From a virus, in IMG/VR virus record IMGVR_UViG_3300030107_006291, positions 1 through 27,056 of that record: a stretch of DNA of 27,056 nucleotides; one strand, written 5' to 3'. Below, one piece after another: positions 13,324-20,818 of this stretch. A program made the position numbers and the translations under genes. Below the pieces are notes generated by a model. It searched no databases, was not told where the DNA came from, and saw nothing but the letters and a program-made list of their open reading frames with translations. Every line of letters begins with the position of its first letter. Position 1 is the stretch's first letter.

Positions 13324-16300
13324 TAACTAGCCTCCACTGTTTGAGCTGCTGGGAGCTTAAACGCTCCAGGACGCAGGCCAATCTCAAGGGCTAACCCGTC
13401 AAGAACAACTGCCGCCCCTGTAGCCGATGTCCCTCCTGCCGTTATCTTTAGCTTTACCGCTCTGCACTTTTGGTTCTTCATGTGCCCACGGTAATGATAC
13501 GGATTGGTTTCTGCTGATATTGACGACGTATGCGAGACTGGCGTAGCGTCATCGTAATCAGTAAAAACATCAACCGTTAAATCATGCGGCGTAATGTAAT
13601 CACCAAGCACCATAAACCGATAAACCCGCTGCATGTTTTGCAATCCCGCCACAGAGATGTAACCGGTCTGCAAGACCATGTCATAATTAACTGCTGACCC
13701 CGTTGTGTAATCGACGTATTGCTTAGGGTCCATCCTGTGAAGATTGCCATCAGCATTAAGCATGTACAAAGAGTTGTTTCGCAGAAAACCAGAAACACCG
13801 TAGCTGCTGCCTGAGTACCCCACGGTAAACTCTGACCATTGCCGTGCAATCGTATTGAAAACAAGTATCGAGTTGCTTGACCCTGAAGCAGTATTTTCAA
13901 CGAAGAAGTAAATTTCGTTTTGGTCCTCATCTACAGCAATTGAAAAAATATCTTTTACTGTAAGGTCAGTTGCTACCTGTTTTATAGATATGCTGCTTTC
14001 GATATTTGCCCCAATATAATCGGGTTGCAGATTAGGAAGAATGTTGAAAATACCACGACGTGTCTGAATCAGTGTCCCGCCAGAATGGTAAGCGTGGTCT
14101 GCACCTGGCAAAGCACCAACTCCAGGGGCAAACATTCTTGGCTGAGTAAAAGACCCAACCCCCGCATTGTCTGGGCCTTCACCTGTGACGTAGTATCCGT
14201 CATCCTCTGTAAAAATTAGCAAAGCTTCACGGGCAGACTCTATTGCAGCAATTTCAATATTTTCGCTGCTTACTCTAAGCTCAAAGCCATCAGTAAAGTT
14301 GACCCCATCAAGACCGCTCATGTGCTTAGAAAATTTAACTGCGTTATTGCTTGTCGTAATAAACGCACGTTCCTTGTGGTACGCGGCATCTTTGCACGAG
14401 CCTATAAATGCATTAGAAGGGACGCCTGCCTGAGTGTACAGAAGTTCATTATCCACTAACTCAGCGTCAGTGATTCCGCCATAATCTGACCAAGTGACAA
14501 GAACGTCGTCTTCTTTGTCTGAAAGGTTTTCCGCGCCAACCCTATGATAAACTGAACCACCCGCAGTTGTTCGGTAAATAACGGCACGAACACCGTTAAA
14601 GGAATCATTGTATAAACCAAGTCGTTTCCTGGTTAACTGAAGCGCGTAAATATCAATATCGTTTCTTCCAATGCTGCCTGCGTAAGTGACGCTCATTGAC
14701 TGGGATGGTGCTGACCGGTGAACGTTACCCATTGCGTCGTACCACTCATAAACCACCCGGTAGAGATAAGTGCCTGTTGGTATTACGCCCCCAGAAGTTC
14801 CGGTAACCCTAGCAAAAGGAAAAACAAGAAAGTTGTTTTCAGTGAGGGAAACGCCGTCATAATGATAAAGCATTCCCCCGGTTAAAAGTAGGCCGTTTGG
14901 GGTTTTTACGGATTTATGCTTTCTAGATGGAGCAAGATTTATAGAAACAACTGCTGGAGAATGCGCTTCGTCTTCAAAGGTGTCTGTCGCCGCTCCCGTA
15001 GTGTACTCTACCAAGTTGGTAAAACGGTTTGACCCAAAACGATACAGACCGGTAGAAATTAATCCTACTCGAGAAACACTTGTAAAAAGTCGAATATTGT
15101 TTTCGAGTGACGCAGCCGTGTCTGATGTAAAGTTCGTAGGGTTGTTGCCGGTTCCTATTGCTCCAACAATTTCCCATGTTCTAACAGTGTTTGTAATGGG
15201 CGGCGACTGCATTAAGGCCATGTTCCCACTTAAAGAGCCTCGAATGCCATTTGTGTGGGACAAGACAAAGTAAGTGTCTGTACCGTCATTAAACAAGTCG
15301 CTTATAATGCTAGAATTGTACGCAATTGTTTTGGAGTTTGACCAAGACGTTTGAGCACCGCCTGTTCGCGACATTTCAAAATAATATATTGCGTGAGTAT
15401 CGGGCCGACCTGTTGACTTAGAACCAACACTTGTATCTGTCACAATCTCAGCAATAACCCTAAGCTGGCTGCTATTTTCAGCGTAAGCCGAAGCTCTCAA
15501 CAAAAAACCTTCATTGGTTGCCTGCATTGTAGCGTTTTGGCTCCCAAGGTCATGGTCGAGCAAAGCAAACTTTTGCTTTATTTTTGAGCCAGAAGAGGCG
15601 TAATTTGTTACCGCATAAAATATCTGACCATTTGCAGGCGTTGCGTCATTAATAGCTTTCAAAGAAAACCCTGGCGTTACTGCATCGTCAGTTGCCATAA
15701 CCGGCAAGGCTTCAGCATTGCCTGATGAGCCTACCCCGCTATTTCCTACATCAAAGCTTGTTGTGGCGCCGAAAGACGTTAGCGTTGTTCCAGAGGTGCA
15801 TTTAAAATATTCAAAACGAAGACCGCCGTTTACCGCTGTTTCGTCTCTGCCTCGGCTAAACGTTAATGTGGTGTTAGTGTTTGTAGCGGTTGCGTTAGCC
15901 GACAAAACAAACGTATCGGTGTCTGTTATTGCTGCCACAGTAGCCCCTGCTGGAATACCGGTGCCGCTCACTCCGTCGCCCACCATTAACCCCAGCGTTG
16001 AATCCATATCAACATTTCTGCTCCCGCTCGTGGTGTCACAAGTGGCATCGGTAAACGTGTGGACATCAAGATTTGAGCTAAACAGACTGCCTGCAATTAT
16101 GGCTGATGTAACACTTTCTGCCGCAACCGTGGCATTGCCTGCTGAAGTTGCAACATCTGCTGAAAACATTGGCCTATGGTACGACGCTGTAAAAGAACCA
16201 AGATCGGCAGCAGCTTGAAACTGGTTTCCGGCAGTGTCGAAAGTGTGCCCTGCGCTCGTGGCGCTTGTAAGGTCGATACCTGAGTACCTTACCTTTGTTG

Positions 16301-16958
16301 CGCCAGTTCCTTGCTGGGGTTCCATGTACAAAATAAACGCCTTAGTTCCTAAAACGCATACATGAGGATCAGGGACACGATAAAGCCTGTTTGTTTGAGT
16401 GCTGGCTGTTTCTATCGTTATGTTTGTAATTGCTTGCTCGTAAATAAGCGCTTCAGTGGTGGCGTCTCTTACTTCGGCAATAATGGTGTAATTGGTCGAG
16501 CTTCCAAAAGCCCATCGAACATAGGTGCAAACCATGAAGGTAGGCACAGAGCCGGAGTAGACGTAACCAACCTGTACTGGACTGGTTTTGTAGTTGTCGT
16601 TTCTGAATAAAAACTTATTCTCGACCTCGCAAGGAACAAGGGCACCCTTGTCGATGTAGCGGTCACTTAAGTTAGAGCTCGAACGCCCAAACAATCGACG
16701 CTTGCTGCCTATAAGAACTTCACCGTTATATTCTGTTCCATAGTTAGCATCCGATAAGCTTGCCCCTAAGCTATCGTTACTGTAGGCCACAGTGTTGACT
16801 TCTCGAACAAATCCGCCTCGTTTTGAGACTTTCCCTACTTTGTCAAAAACAACGTTCTTAGCCTCTGTAAGCTCACCTACAGGCAAAACCTTGTCTGATA
16901 CTTTGTCGTTCAGACCCTTCCCGAAAGGAAACGTGAGTGTTTGCTTCTTAAGAACCAT
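13323..16958 (-). CDS. Large tail structural protein, 1211 aa
   Basis: A beta-rich protein with a typical phage N-terminus: KKQTLTFPFGKGLNDKVSDK, then LPVGELTEAKNVVFDKVGKV.KRGGF. I remember this 'G-L-N-x-K .. L..AxNVVFD..G.l.KR.G' pattern from large structural proteins at the tail of many podoviruses. Residues about 305-370 form a compact Thr/Asn-rich module (SGTGIPAGATVAAITDTDTF) that looks like an inserted domain. The rest is many short strands and W/Y motifs, compatible with a propeller or nozzle-type tail protein. It sits right after the adaptor-type genes, so a tail nozzle or tube-like role is inferred. The frame reaches a GTG at 16970, but the ATG at 16958 makes a TAATG overlap and is preferred. 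The SD is weak. Confidence 0.75.
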   Translation of the reverse strand: MVLKKQTLTFPFGKGLNDKVSDKVLPVGELTEAKNVVFDKVGKVSKRGGFVREVNTVAYSNDSLGASLSDANYGTEYNGEVLIGSKRRLFGRSSSNLSDRYIDKGALVPCEVENKFLFRNDNYKTSPVQVGYVYSGSVPTFMVCTYVRWAFGSSTNYTIIAEVRDATTEALIYEQAITNITIETASTQTNRLYRVPDPHVCVLGTKAFILYMEPQQGTGATKVRYSGIDLTSATSAGHTFDTAGNQFQAAADLGSFTASYHRPMFSADVATSAGNATVAAESVTSAIIAGSLFSSNLDVHTFTDATCDTTSGSRNVDMDSTLGLMVGDGVSGTGIPAGATVAAITDTDTFVLSANATATNTNTTLTFSRGRDETAVNGGLRFEYFKCTSGTTLTSFGATTSFDVGNSGVGSSGNAEALPVMATDDAVTPGFSLKAINDATPANGQIFYAVTNYASSGSKIKQKFALLDHDLGSQNATMQATNEGFLLRASAYAENSSQLRVIAEIVTDTSVGSKSTGRPDTHAIYYFEMSRTGGAQTSWSNSKTIAYNSSIISDLFNDGTDTYFVLSHTNGIRGSLSGNMALMQSPPITNTVRTWEIVGAIGTGNNPTNFTSDTAASLENNIRLFTSVSRVGLISTGLYRFGSNRFTNLVEYTTGAATDTFEDEAHSPAVVSINLAPSRKHKSVKTPNGLLLTGGMLYHYDGVSLTENNFLVFPFARVTGTSGGVIPTGTYLYRVVYEWYDAMGNVHRSAPSQSMSVTYAGSIGRNDIDIYALQLTRKRLGLYNDSFNGVRAVIYRTTAGGSVYHRVGAENLSDKEDDVLVTWSDYGGITDAELVDNELLYTQAGVPSNAFIGSCKDAAYHKERAFITTSNNAVKFSKHMSGLDGVNFTDGFELRVSSENIEIAAIESAREALLIFTEDDGYYVTGEGPDNAGVGSFTQPRMFAPGVGALPGADHAYHSGGTLIQTRRGIFNILPNLQPDYIGANIESSISIKQVATDLTVKDIFSIAVDEDQNEIYFFVENTASGSSNSILVFNTIARQWSEFTVGYSGSSYGVSGFLRNNSLYMLNADGNLHRMDPKQYVDYTTGSAVNYDMVLQTGYISVAGLQNMQRVYRFMVLGDYITPHDLTVDVFTDYDDATPVSHTSSISAETNPYHYRGHMKNQKCRAVKLKITAGGTSATGAAVVLDGLALEIGLRPGAFKLPAAQTVEAS

Positions 16959-17278
16959 TAAAACACCCACAAACTGGCTGTAACATCGCCGTCCGATTTT
17001 AAGACAATAAACTTTTCTTTGTCGGCATCCACGGTGTCATCAACATAAACATGCTTATCGGAATTTTTCTTGGTGACAAGAAATCCGCGATAGGCGCGGC
17101 CAAGGTTATGCAAAAATCGTTGCGTAGTCGTTGTCACTGCTAGGTCAGAAACAAGCTTGCCGTTAAGGATTTCGACATTGCGAATACTTCTCAAGGCTTC
17201 TCTATCGGCGCCTCGACTTAGTTCCGACTCACTTGATTCGGCTGGAAAGCTGGATTGTTCTGAAAGGCGAGTTGCCAT
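16958..17278 (-). CDS. Hypothetical 106-aa virion-associated protein
   Basis: A small protein with a Ser/Glu-rich N-terminus (MATRLSEQSSFPAESSESEL) and a C-terminal beta-rich part that includes FLHNLGRAYRGFLVTKK, the acidic run YVDDTVDADKEKF and the ending ASLWVF. Proteins of this shape (HxLGRxYRGF, DK.kFl.LK, ending SLWVF) are, from memory, found next to tail genes of podoviruses, but I cannot give a tested function. The place between the adaptor candidate and the 1211-aa tail protein suggests a tail-tip or connector component. The ATG follows GAGGTGAACT, a fair SD, nine bases from the upstream stop. Its TAA overlaps the next start, coupling it to the large tail gene. Confidence 0.7.
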   Translation of the reverse strand: MATRLSEQSSFPAESSESELSRGADREALRSIRNVEILNGKLVSDLAVTTTTQRFLHNLGRAYRGFLVTKKNSDKHVYVDDTVDADKEKFIVLKSDGDVTASLWVF

Positions 17279-17286
17279 AGTTCACC

Positions 17287-17973
17287 TCAATAATGAAAAT
17301 CCATTCCGGCGCCACGACCAACGTCTATATCCGTAATAGCGTAGGAATCGCCAGCGTTCCGCTTGCCTGCTGAAGATTCAATTCTCGCTCGAATCTCAGC
17401 TTTTCTTGCCATGTGGATACGTGTATCGCTTTCTTCTTTCATTAAGCAAGCAATGGTAGCCGTAACGCAGACATAATCTTCGTATCCAGGAATAATCGAT
17501 TTAATTTCTTTATTGCTAAAATCAGGACCAGAAAACTGGGTGGCCACTGGGACATAATAAAGCAATGCCGTACCGCTGCTACTTGTCGGAATAAACTTAA
17601 TGCTATCACCCTGAATGTGGTACTGAGTGTGAGCATACAAACGGTCACCAGAATAAGCCGTGGTATTGTGCCGGTTTCTTTCCTGAAACGAGTAGTTTGC
17701 AATGCTGTAAGTGTTTCCGCCAACATCAAGGTCTACGCCTAAAGCCTTGTAGAAGTCGCCTGGAAGGTCAAAAGTATCACCAGTTGAAAGGTCCATTGAG
17801 GTCGAGGTTTTTAAATAATAGTCCTCGTATTTCTCAACAACGATATCGTGCAGCTCTGCAATTGCTGCATTGATATAATCTCGCAGCTCAGCGTCAGTGA
17901 TAAAGGTGGAATTTTCCATATCCGCCATTCGGCGGGTACGGGTTCTTAGGGTTTCTTCTGTAAAAGATGCCAC
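17287..17973 (-). CDS. Head-tail adaptor / neck protein candidate, 228 aa
   Basis: The protein opens with a helical segment, TEETLRTRTRRMADMENSTFITDAELRDYINAA, where the 'fIt..EL..yIN.A..eLyd' pattern is characteristic of podovirus adaptor/neck proteins that sit under the portal. A beta region follows with DLPGDFYKALGVD, then YHIQGDSIKFIPTSS and LLYYVPVA, and finally a helical part (IPGYEDYVCVTATIACLMKEESD). That order of helix, strand and helix fits tail-tubular-A/gp4-like adaptors. The start is a GTG preceded by a G-rich SD. It is the first gene after a strong terminator, so its expression should be below that of the capsid genes unless it has a separate promoter, which I did not find. Confidence 0.7.
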   Translation of the reverse strand: MASFTEETLRTRTRRMADMENSTFITDAELRDYINAAIAELHDIVVEKYEDYYLKTSTSMDLSTGDTFDLPGDFYKALGVDLDVGGNTYSIANYSFQERNRHNTTAYSGDRLYAHTQYHIQGDSIKFIPTSSSGTALLYYVPVATQFSGPDFSNKEIKSIIPGYEDYVCVTATIACLMKEESDTRIHMARKAEIRARIESSAGKRNAGDSYAITDIDVGRGAGMDFHY

Positions 17974-17986
17974 AGCTAATCCCCCC

Positions 17987-18012
17987 TAAAAAGAAGGGGG
18001 CCGAAGCCCCCC
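17987..18012 (-). terminator. Rho-independent terminator downstream of the capsid gene block
   Basis: On the minus strand there is a perfect six-pair GC stem, GGGGGC (18011-18006) with GCCCCC (18001-17996), extended by one G-U pair, around a TTCG tetraloop. The stem is followed at once by TTCTTTTT. This is a strong intrinsic terminator in the direction of the late operon. It lies after the major capsid, capsid-associated and small acidic genes and just before the GTG of the adaptor gene. Confidence 0.9.
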
Positions 18013-18018
18013 TCCAAC

Positions 18019-18240
18019 TTAAGACTTGGACCTAGAAGAGTAGATGTCAAAAAACTCACTAAGCGCCTGGCCTAGTGCGTTTGCGTCATCACCCTTAAAA
18101 GCCGCATGTACTTTTTGGGAGGCCTCACTCATGGCAAACGATGGAGCAGACTTCTCTTCTTCACCGCTTGCCTCTTCAGGCTCCCCAAACTTTTTTCTCG
18201 CCTTTTCCAAGACAAGAACTGATAATCCGTCAGGCTTCAT
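18019..18240 (-). CDS. Small acidic protein (73 aa) after the capsid genes
   Basis: A 73-aa mostly helical acidic protein: MKPDGLSVLVLEKARKKF, a Glu-rich linker (GEPEEASGEEE), and a C-terminal helix with GDDANALGQALSEFFDI. The pattern '..a..GDa.ala.AL..ff.i' is, from memory, recurrent in very small phage proteins next to the capsid gene. The function is unknown, and it may act in head assembly. There is no SD; the ATG lies one base after the TGA of the upstream gene, so expression should depend on coupling. It is the last gene before the terminator. Confidence 0.65.
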   Translation of the reverse strand: MKPDGLSVLVLEKARKKFGEPEEASGEEEKSAPSFAMSEASQKVHAAFKGDDANALGQALSEFFDIYSSRSKS

Positions 18241-18241
18241 A

Positions 18242-18616
18242 TCAAGTTACACTGCTGTTTTTCAGGAATGCAATAAATTGAACTTCCTGGTCGCTGTCAC
18301 TGTCGCCAGTAACATCGTTATCAGAGTGGTTATTACAGACAAACGACAATGTTTTTGCACCGTTTACATCGTGCGCTGTGCATTCGATGTATCGCTCAGG
18401 ACCGCCGGTCCCAACGACATTTGCAGCACAGTACAAAAGGTCACTGTATTTATCATCAAGTGTAACTGTAAAAACACCAGAGCTCATGTTGGAGCATGTG
18501 AAGCCAATGCCTTCAGATACCCCTGTCATCGTACCATTGGTAAACGCAACGCGACCACCAATAATGACGACAGCACGCTCTAGCGCTTTTACTGCTTTAA
18601 AATCTCTACTCGCCAT
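18242..18616 (-). CDS. Capsid-associated (decoration or head-fibre-like) protein, 124 aa
   Basis: A beta-rich protein with the run GRVAFTNGTMTG, GIGFTCSN, SGVFTVTLDDKYSDLLYCAANVVG and a C-terminal VQFIAFLKN. The 'G.ytVTLdd.Y..ll.c.a.v' followed by 'v.fi...N' arrangement is one I associate with small phage structural proteins placed next to the major capsid gene. It has five cysteines, more than most of its neighbours. A decoration or short head-fibre role is an inference. The SD AGAGGAG sits well before the ATG, and the gene is 26 bp after the capsid gene stop, so it should be highly expressed. Confidence 0.65.
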   Translation of the reverse strand: MASRDFKAVKALERAVVIIGGRVAFTNGTMTGVSEGIGFTCSNMSSGVFTVTLDDKYSDLLYCAANVVGTGGPERYIECTAHDVNGAKTLSFVCNNHSDNDVTGDSDSDQEVQFIAFLKNSSVT

Positions 18617-18642
18617 AACTCAATCTCCTCTCTGAGTCTGAA

Positions 18643-19923
18643 TTATGCCAATGCTACGCGGCAGTTATAACCAGGGGCGTTACAAGATACGTTCCCGTAA
18701 AAACCAACACGTACCTCGTACGCATCCGCATTATACACGCGGAGCATCTGACCGGCATCATCAGCATTAAGGATTTGAGGAGCCGCACCAAGTGAGTTGA
18801 GGCACCAAGTATCCAGTTGAAGCATCCATGCAACGTTAGGCTGGCAGTTGTGGTCAGGAATAACTTTCATTCGACCGCGAGGACCGTTAACCACAAGAGC
18901 ATCAAAGCCAATATCAGCATCGTTAGATGATACTTTGTCATACTGCACCTTAGACCCGAGGGCTTTTTCAAGGTTTGAGTAAGACGCAAAGTCCATAAAG
19001 ATGTGATCAGGGGCGCCGCCTTCACGAGCAATCTCTGAGGCACCACCGATAAGGGCTTCTTCAATTGGAAGAGCTGAACCGTCAAAACGCACACCACCCA
19101 ATCGAGTTGTGTCCGATGTACGGTCAACACCGAAGTGCAATGTTGCTGAAGGGTCAGAAGAAGGAACCCAGGAATCAAGGCCCTTCATCTTAGCGTCTTT
19201 GTCGCCAAACTGCACCAAGTGGTCACCCACGGCAATGTCAGCATGGGTTGTTGCGCTAAACGTAATGAATGGCTGTGTACCGCCTCGGCTTACTTTTGCA
19301 ATAGTGGCAGTTGTACTGCCGCGAGCACTGCCGGTAGGAGCGCCACCGGAGTTTGCATAAAACTCAATCTTCATCCCAACTTCAAAGTTGGTAATATCAG
19401 CAGCGTTTGCCAAGTAAATGGTGGTCAAAGAACCATCAGGGTCACCGCCAGCCGCGTCATCACCAGCAACTGTACCGATAGAACCAGTACCATCGCGATA
19501 CATTGCTACAGCAAGTGAACGCTTAAGGCTGTGAATAGCGCCGTCAATTTCCATTGTGGCGTAGCGAACAAATGCATCAGTGCTTGAAGCACTTGCACGA
19601 ATAGCCTCGTGTGAAATCTGAGCGAAGGAATAGTCCTTTGCACGAGTCAGTAAAAACTGACGAATTTCAGATGTAGATGCGTTGCCTTGGCCGGATGTAA
19701 AATCCGCGCTTCGTCGTTGCGGCCCGGTGAGGATGATTGGAATCGGCATATTTTCGCCGCCAAACTTCTCATACTTAGGCATTAGCGCCAGCAAAGGATT
19801 GTTTTTGTAGCTCATCTCTTTGATGCGCTGCGGCTTATAGTGCTCTTTTAGGGCACCGTCGATATTATAAATAGTATGTGACGTAGTGGCTGTTGTCCCA
19901 CTGCTTAATTCTAATGCTGCCAT
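18643..19923 (-). CDS. Major capsid protein
   Basis: A 426-aa protein directly downstream of the scaffold. The N-terminal arm is followed by NNPLLALMPKYEKFGGENM and PIPIILTGPQRRSADF, then a long helix with the pattern FAQISHEAIRAS and the typical capsid stretch MEIDGAIHSLKRSLAVAMYRDG. A beta domain lies around residues 160-260, and the C-terminus has LGAAPQILNADDAGQMLRVYNADAYEVRVGFYGN. Order and content fit a HK97-fold major capsid protein of podoviruses. No cleaved prohead arm is visible. The SD (AAGGT) precedes the ATG by eight bases. Together with the next two genes it forms the capsid block that ends at a strong terminator. Confidence 0.85.
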   Translation of the reverse strand: MAALELSSGTTATTSHTIYNIDGALKEHYKPQRIKEMSYKNNPLLALMPKYEKFGGENMPIPIILTGPQRRSADFTSGQGNASTSEIRQFLLTRAKDYSFAQISHEAIRASASSTDAFVRYATMEIDGAIHSLKRSLAVAMYRDGTGSIGTVAGDDAAGGDPDGSLTTIYLANAADITNFEVGMKIEFYANSGGAPTGSARGSTTATIAKVSRGGTQPFITFSATTHADIAVGDHLVQFGDKDAKMKGLDSWVPSSDPSATLHFGVDRTSDTTRLGGVRFDGSALPIEEALIGGASEIAREGGAPDHIFMDFASYSNLEKALGSKVQYDKVSSNDADIGFDALVVNGPRGRMKVIPDHNCQPNVAWMLQLDTWCLNSLGAAPQILNADDAGQMLRVYNADAYEVRVGFYGNVSCNAPGYNCRVALA

Positions 19924-19934
19924 CGTAATTTACC

Positions 19935-20810
19935 TTATCTTGCTGCGTCTAACATACGCGCAATGCGGTCCAGGGACTGTTCACGAGAAAGCATACCTGT
20001 TTCTTTCTCACTTGTTCCTGAAACAAGTTGATTTGTCAGTGTCTTCGGTTTTTGTTGAGCTTTTCTTGCTGGCTCAACTTCCCCTGCGTCATCAACCGGC
20101 GTATCCTGCGACTCCGATGTTAGCTCTTTAAGCCCATACTTCTTCTGCAACTTTTCGGCCTTGAGATAACCCTCCAGCGACTCCTCAAGACTTTCTTCTA
20201 CTAAATTCGCAGCTTGAGTGGCAGTGATTTGCTGCCCCTGCTTCTGGTAAAATTCCCGCATTAACTGGGGAACCATCCATTGCATGCCTCCGGCACGAAT
20301 TAATTCGTAGCTGGAATCATTGTCCACAAATTCCGTCACTTGGTCAACAAATGACTTCCATTCTGTTTCTTCTTTTTTTGCTTCGCGCTGCGTCATTTCT
20401 TCTTCGCGCTGCTTTAGCAAGTCGGCATTTTGTTTTTCAAGAGCTTCAATCCGCCTAGAAAGCTTTGTTTCTACCGGAAGGTCACCATTTAGGTCTTGGT
20501 GTAAAAGCTCTTCCATCGTAAGCCCTGATTCTTGCAAAAACTTAACTGGGTCAGTCTTTGCTAGGCCACGCGCTGCTTTAATCTGTTCAATTTCTTGCCT
20601 TAGTTGCTCGTTTTCTGCCCGAGTTGCTTTGGCTTGTTTGGCAATATCCTGAAGCGCAGCCTCTTTTTTTGCTATTGCAGCAAAATGCGTAACGTATTCT
20701 GAACGTCCCGGCCCTTTTTCTTCTACTGGTGCCTCTTCTGTAACTACTTCTTCTGCAACTGTTTCTTGTTCTACTGCAACTTCTTGAGCAATTTCTGCAT
20801 TTTCACTCAT
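19935..20810 (-). CDS. Scaffolding protein
   Basis: A 291-aa acidic, almost entirely helical protein. The N-terminal 35 residues are Glu/Val-rich (EVAVEQETVAEEVVTEEA). A coiled coil follows, covering about residues 45-160 (KATRAENEQLRQEIEQIK and LEKQNADLLKQREEEMTQRE). After a linker, the C-terminus holds a basic patch (ARKAQQKPKT) and a short amphipathic helix (SREQSLDRIARMLDAA). Acidic coiled-coil proteins between portal and capsid genes are the internal scaffolds for procapsid assembly. The basic C-terminal helix is the usual place for capsid binding. The SD AGGAG precedes the ATG. Confidence 0.85.
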   Translation of the reverse strand: MSENAEIAQEVAVEQETVAEEVVTEEAPVEEKGPGRSEYVTHFAAIAKKEAALQDIAKQAKATRAENEQLRQEIEQIKAARGLAKTDPVKFLQESGLTMEELLHQDLNGDLPVETKLSRRIEALEKQNADLLKQREEEMTQREAKKEETEWKSFVDQVTEFVDNDSSYELIRAGGMQWMVPQLMREFYQKQGQQITATQAANLVEESLEESLEGYLKAEKLQKKYGLKELTSESQDTPVDDAGEVEPARKAQQKPKTLTNQLVSGTSEKETGMLSREQSLDRIARMLDAAR

Positions 20811-20818
20811 AATTTCTC

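Noticed and set aside
15718-16218. 166-codon plus-strand frame opposite the 1211-aa tail gene
   Set aside because: It lacks an SD, and its Val/Pro/Thr-rich content mirrors the codon pattern of the tail gene.
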